24,529 nt of DNA, from the IMG/VR virus record IMGVR_UViG_3300017781_000127, positions 1 to 24,529 of that record; one strand, written 5' to 3'. This DNA comes from a virus. The position numbers were made by a program, and so were the translations under genes. The notes beneath the pieces were generated by a model. That model was given only the letters and a program-made list of their open reading frames with translations, was not told where the DNA came from and did no database searches. Positions 23,397-24,529 of this stretch are shown here, one piece after another; the stretch's first letter is position 1; every line of letters begins with the position of its first letter.

Positions 23397-23409
23397 CAGT
23401 ATATACTGT
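23396..23409. repeat. 14-base perfect palindrome before nrdB
   Basis: ACAGTATATACTGT is a perfect palindrome that starts at the last base of the helicase stop codon and overlaps the first base of a TATTTATC element. It may be an operator or part of a promoter. It does not align in register with the NrdR box, which is 16 bp with a different half-site. Confidence 0.4.
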
Positions 23410-23444
23410 ATTTATCACTACACTAATAAAAAATTTAAAGTAAA
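23409..23444 (+). promoter_or_regulatory. TATTTATC element and A-rich leader of nrdB
   Basis: TATTTATC begins 36 bases before ATG. The leader ends in AAAGTAAA before ATGGC, with no clear Shine-Dalgarno. It is a weaker match to the elements found before tail genes. Confidence 0.3.
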
Positions 23445-24428
23445 ATGGCAAAGAAGGACCTGAAAGAAGAACGAATTGTTTACAAACCATTTGAATACCC
23501 CAAAGCTTTTGATTATTGGCTTAAACAGCAACAAGCGCATTGGATTCATACTGAAGTACCAATGATGAGTGATATTAATGATTGGAAACAAAACTTAACC
23601 GAGACGGAAAAAAATATAATTGGTTCTATCTTAAAGGGCTTTGCCCAAACTGAAACAGTAGTAAATGACTATTGGACAGGATTAGTTACAAAATGGTTTA
23701 GAAAACCAGAAATCATAGCGATGGCGACCACTTTTGGGGCTATGGAAACAATACACGCCGAAGCATATTCACTATTAAATGAAGAACTTGGACTTGATGA
23801 CTTTTCAGAATTTCTCGAAGATGAAACTACAATGGCTAAGATTGAGAATCTTATGTCAGTTAGGGATAGTTTTAATGATCAAAAAGATTGGCACGAAATT
23901 GCCAAATCACTTGCTATATTCTCAGCTTTCACAGAAGGAGTTAACCTCTTTTCATCATTCGCCGTACTACTGTCTTTTAAATTGCGAAACAAGCTTAAGG
24001 GAGTGGGTCAAATTGTTGAATGGAGTATTAGGGATGAAAGCATGCACTCAGAAGCAGGATGTTGGCTATTTAGAACACTTATCAAGGAAAACCCTGAGCT
24101 CGACACTCCGGAGCTCAAAACAGCAATAACTGAAGCTGCACTTCTTTCATTACAACTTGAACTTGATTTTATTGATAAAGTTTATGAAATGGGCGATCTT
24201 GAAGGATGTTCTAAGGATGATCTAATCAGCTTTATTAAACATAGAGTTAACACAAAAATGGGTGATCTTGGCTACGAAGGTGTAGTTAATGGAATAGACC
24301 CAACAGCACTTAAAAGAATGAAGTGGTTTGATAGCCTTTCAGCTGGAAAACAACACACAGACTTTTTTGCAAATCGAGTAACAAACTACAGCAAGGGTCA
24401 CTTGCAGTGGGACGAATCAATATTTTAA
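23445..24428 (+). CDS. nrdB: Class I ribonucleotide reductase beta subunit (radical-generating)
   Basis: The 327-residue beta subunit holds the dimetal site that generates the radical used by alpha to reduce ribonucleotides. Ligands line up with E. coli NrdB spacing: Glu70 (FAQTETVV), Glu101 and His104 (METIHAEAY), Glu164 (FTEGVNLF), Glu198 and His201 (RDESMHSEAG). The spacings 31, 3, 34 and 3 are those of the family. Tyr108 sits four residues after His104, the position of the radical tyrosine Tyr122 of E. coli. The first ligand is Glu instead of the Asp84 of E. coli; Glu is used in class Ic and Id enzymes. No ATP cone is present. The C-terminal end (WDESIF) would bind alpha. The alpha gene starts three bases downstream. 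It provides dNTPs for phage replication. Confidence 0.92.
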   Translation: MAKKDLKEERIVYKPFEYPKAFDYWLKQQQAHWIHTEVPMMSDINDWKQNLTETEKNIIGSILKGFAQTETVVNDYWTGLVTKWFRKPEIIAMATTFGAMETIHAEAYSLLNEELGLDDFSEFLEDETTMAKIENLMSVRDSFNDQKDWHEIAKSLAIFSAFTEGVNLFSSFAVLLSFKLRNKLKGVGQIVEWSIRDESMHSEAGCWLFRTLIKENPELDTPELKTAITEAALLSLQLELDFIDKVYEMGDLEGCSKDDLISFIKHRVNTKMGDLGYEGVVNGIDPTALKRMKWFDSLSAGKQHTDFFANRVTNYSKGHLQWDESIF

Positions 24429-24431
24429 ATT

Positions 24432-24529
24432 ATGGACGGAAATTTAGTAGCAGATACAACCCACTGGGTTGCGGGGAAAGATTACCCTGAATGGATGGAT
24501 GAAGTTGGCGTAGCAACTATTTCAAAAGG
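24432..24529 (+). CDS. nrdA: Ribonucleotide reductase alpha subunit, N-terminal fragment (cut by window end)
   Basis: The frame from ATG at 24432 is open to the last base (32 full codons). It reads PEWMDEVGVATISKG at its end, which resembles the start of class I alpha subunits just before the conserved first catalytic-domain helix. It begins three bases after the beta-subunit stop, the usual pairing of the two genes, although the order is beta then alpha, opposite to T4. The fragment is too short to show the catalytic cysteines or an allosteric cone. The call rests on the neighbour and the short motif. Confidence 0.72.
   Translation, partial: MDGNLVADTTHWVAGKDYPEWMDEVGVATISK

Noticed and set aside
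23396-23409. NrdR box upstream of nrdB
   Set aside because: The palindrome is AT-rich like an NrdR box, but the half-sites do not align in register and there is no second box at helical spacing.
23779-24129. Alternative-frame open reading frame within nrdB
   Set aside because: The nrdB frame has all metal ligands with family spacing; the other frame is a shadow without motif.
1-24529. tRNA genes, CRISPR arrays, integrase, insertion sequences
   Set aside because: I looked for cloverleaf-like ends, regular direct repeats and recombinase or transposase motifs and saw none that can be supported.

Overview
The window reads as 24.5 kb of a T4-like (contractile-tailed) bacteriophage genome. Every supported gene is on the + strand, many overlap by 1-13 bases, and I see no tRNA, rRNA, CRISPR array, insertion sequence or integrase. 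The DNA is AT-rich. Most starts lack a Shine-Dalgarno sequence and follow A-rich leaders such as AACAACACAA just before ATG. That leader style, with the protein types, suggests a host in Bacteroidota (probably a marine flavobacterium). This host call is inference.

Region 1 (1-2987) is a tail adhesin/fibre cluster: the end of one fibre-type protein, a small SAM-dependent methyltransferase resembling guanidinoacetate N-methyltransferase, and two beta-rich structural proteins. Region 2 (3016-7118) holds a small coiled-coil protein closed by a strong terminator, the tail sheath (gp18), the tail tube (gp19) closed by a second terminator, and then a gp26/gp51-like block lying between tail tube and tape measure. 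That is the place where long-tailed phages usually encode frameshifted tail assembly chaperones. Here the conserved protein runs through three reading frames, with A8 and T7 runs at the two crossings.

Region 3 (7148-16399) holds the tape measure protein, a small unknown protein, a probable tube-initiator/baseplate protein, a gp53-like LysM-type wedge protein, a very large (1296 aa) probable baseplate hub, and a virion-type protein with a four-cysteine cluster. Region 4 (16440-24529) is DNA metabolism: a compact family A DNA polymerase, an unknown 129-aa protein, a cysteine synthase (CysM/CysK type, an auxiliary metabolic gene), gp32-like single-strand binding protein, UvsX/RecA recombinase, a FEN/T4 RNase H-type 5' nuclease, a DnaB-type helicase (gp41), class I ribonucleotide reductase beta, and the first codons of the alpha subunit.

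The genes fit one programme. Polymerase, SSB, recombinase, nuclease and helicase replicate and recombine the genome, and ribonucleotide reductase supplies dNTPs. Cysteine synthase may support sulfur assimilation in the infected cell. The tail module builds the sheath, tube, baseplate and receptor-binding parts. Repeated TATTTAT(A/T) elements with shared leaders precede several structural genes, and I propose them as phage-specific promoters or leaders. The items most worth a second look are the three-frame gp26/gp51 block, the guanidino-type methyltransferase inside a fibre operon, the shared leaders, the compact polymerase and the cysteine synthase.
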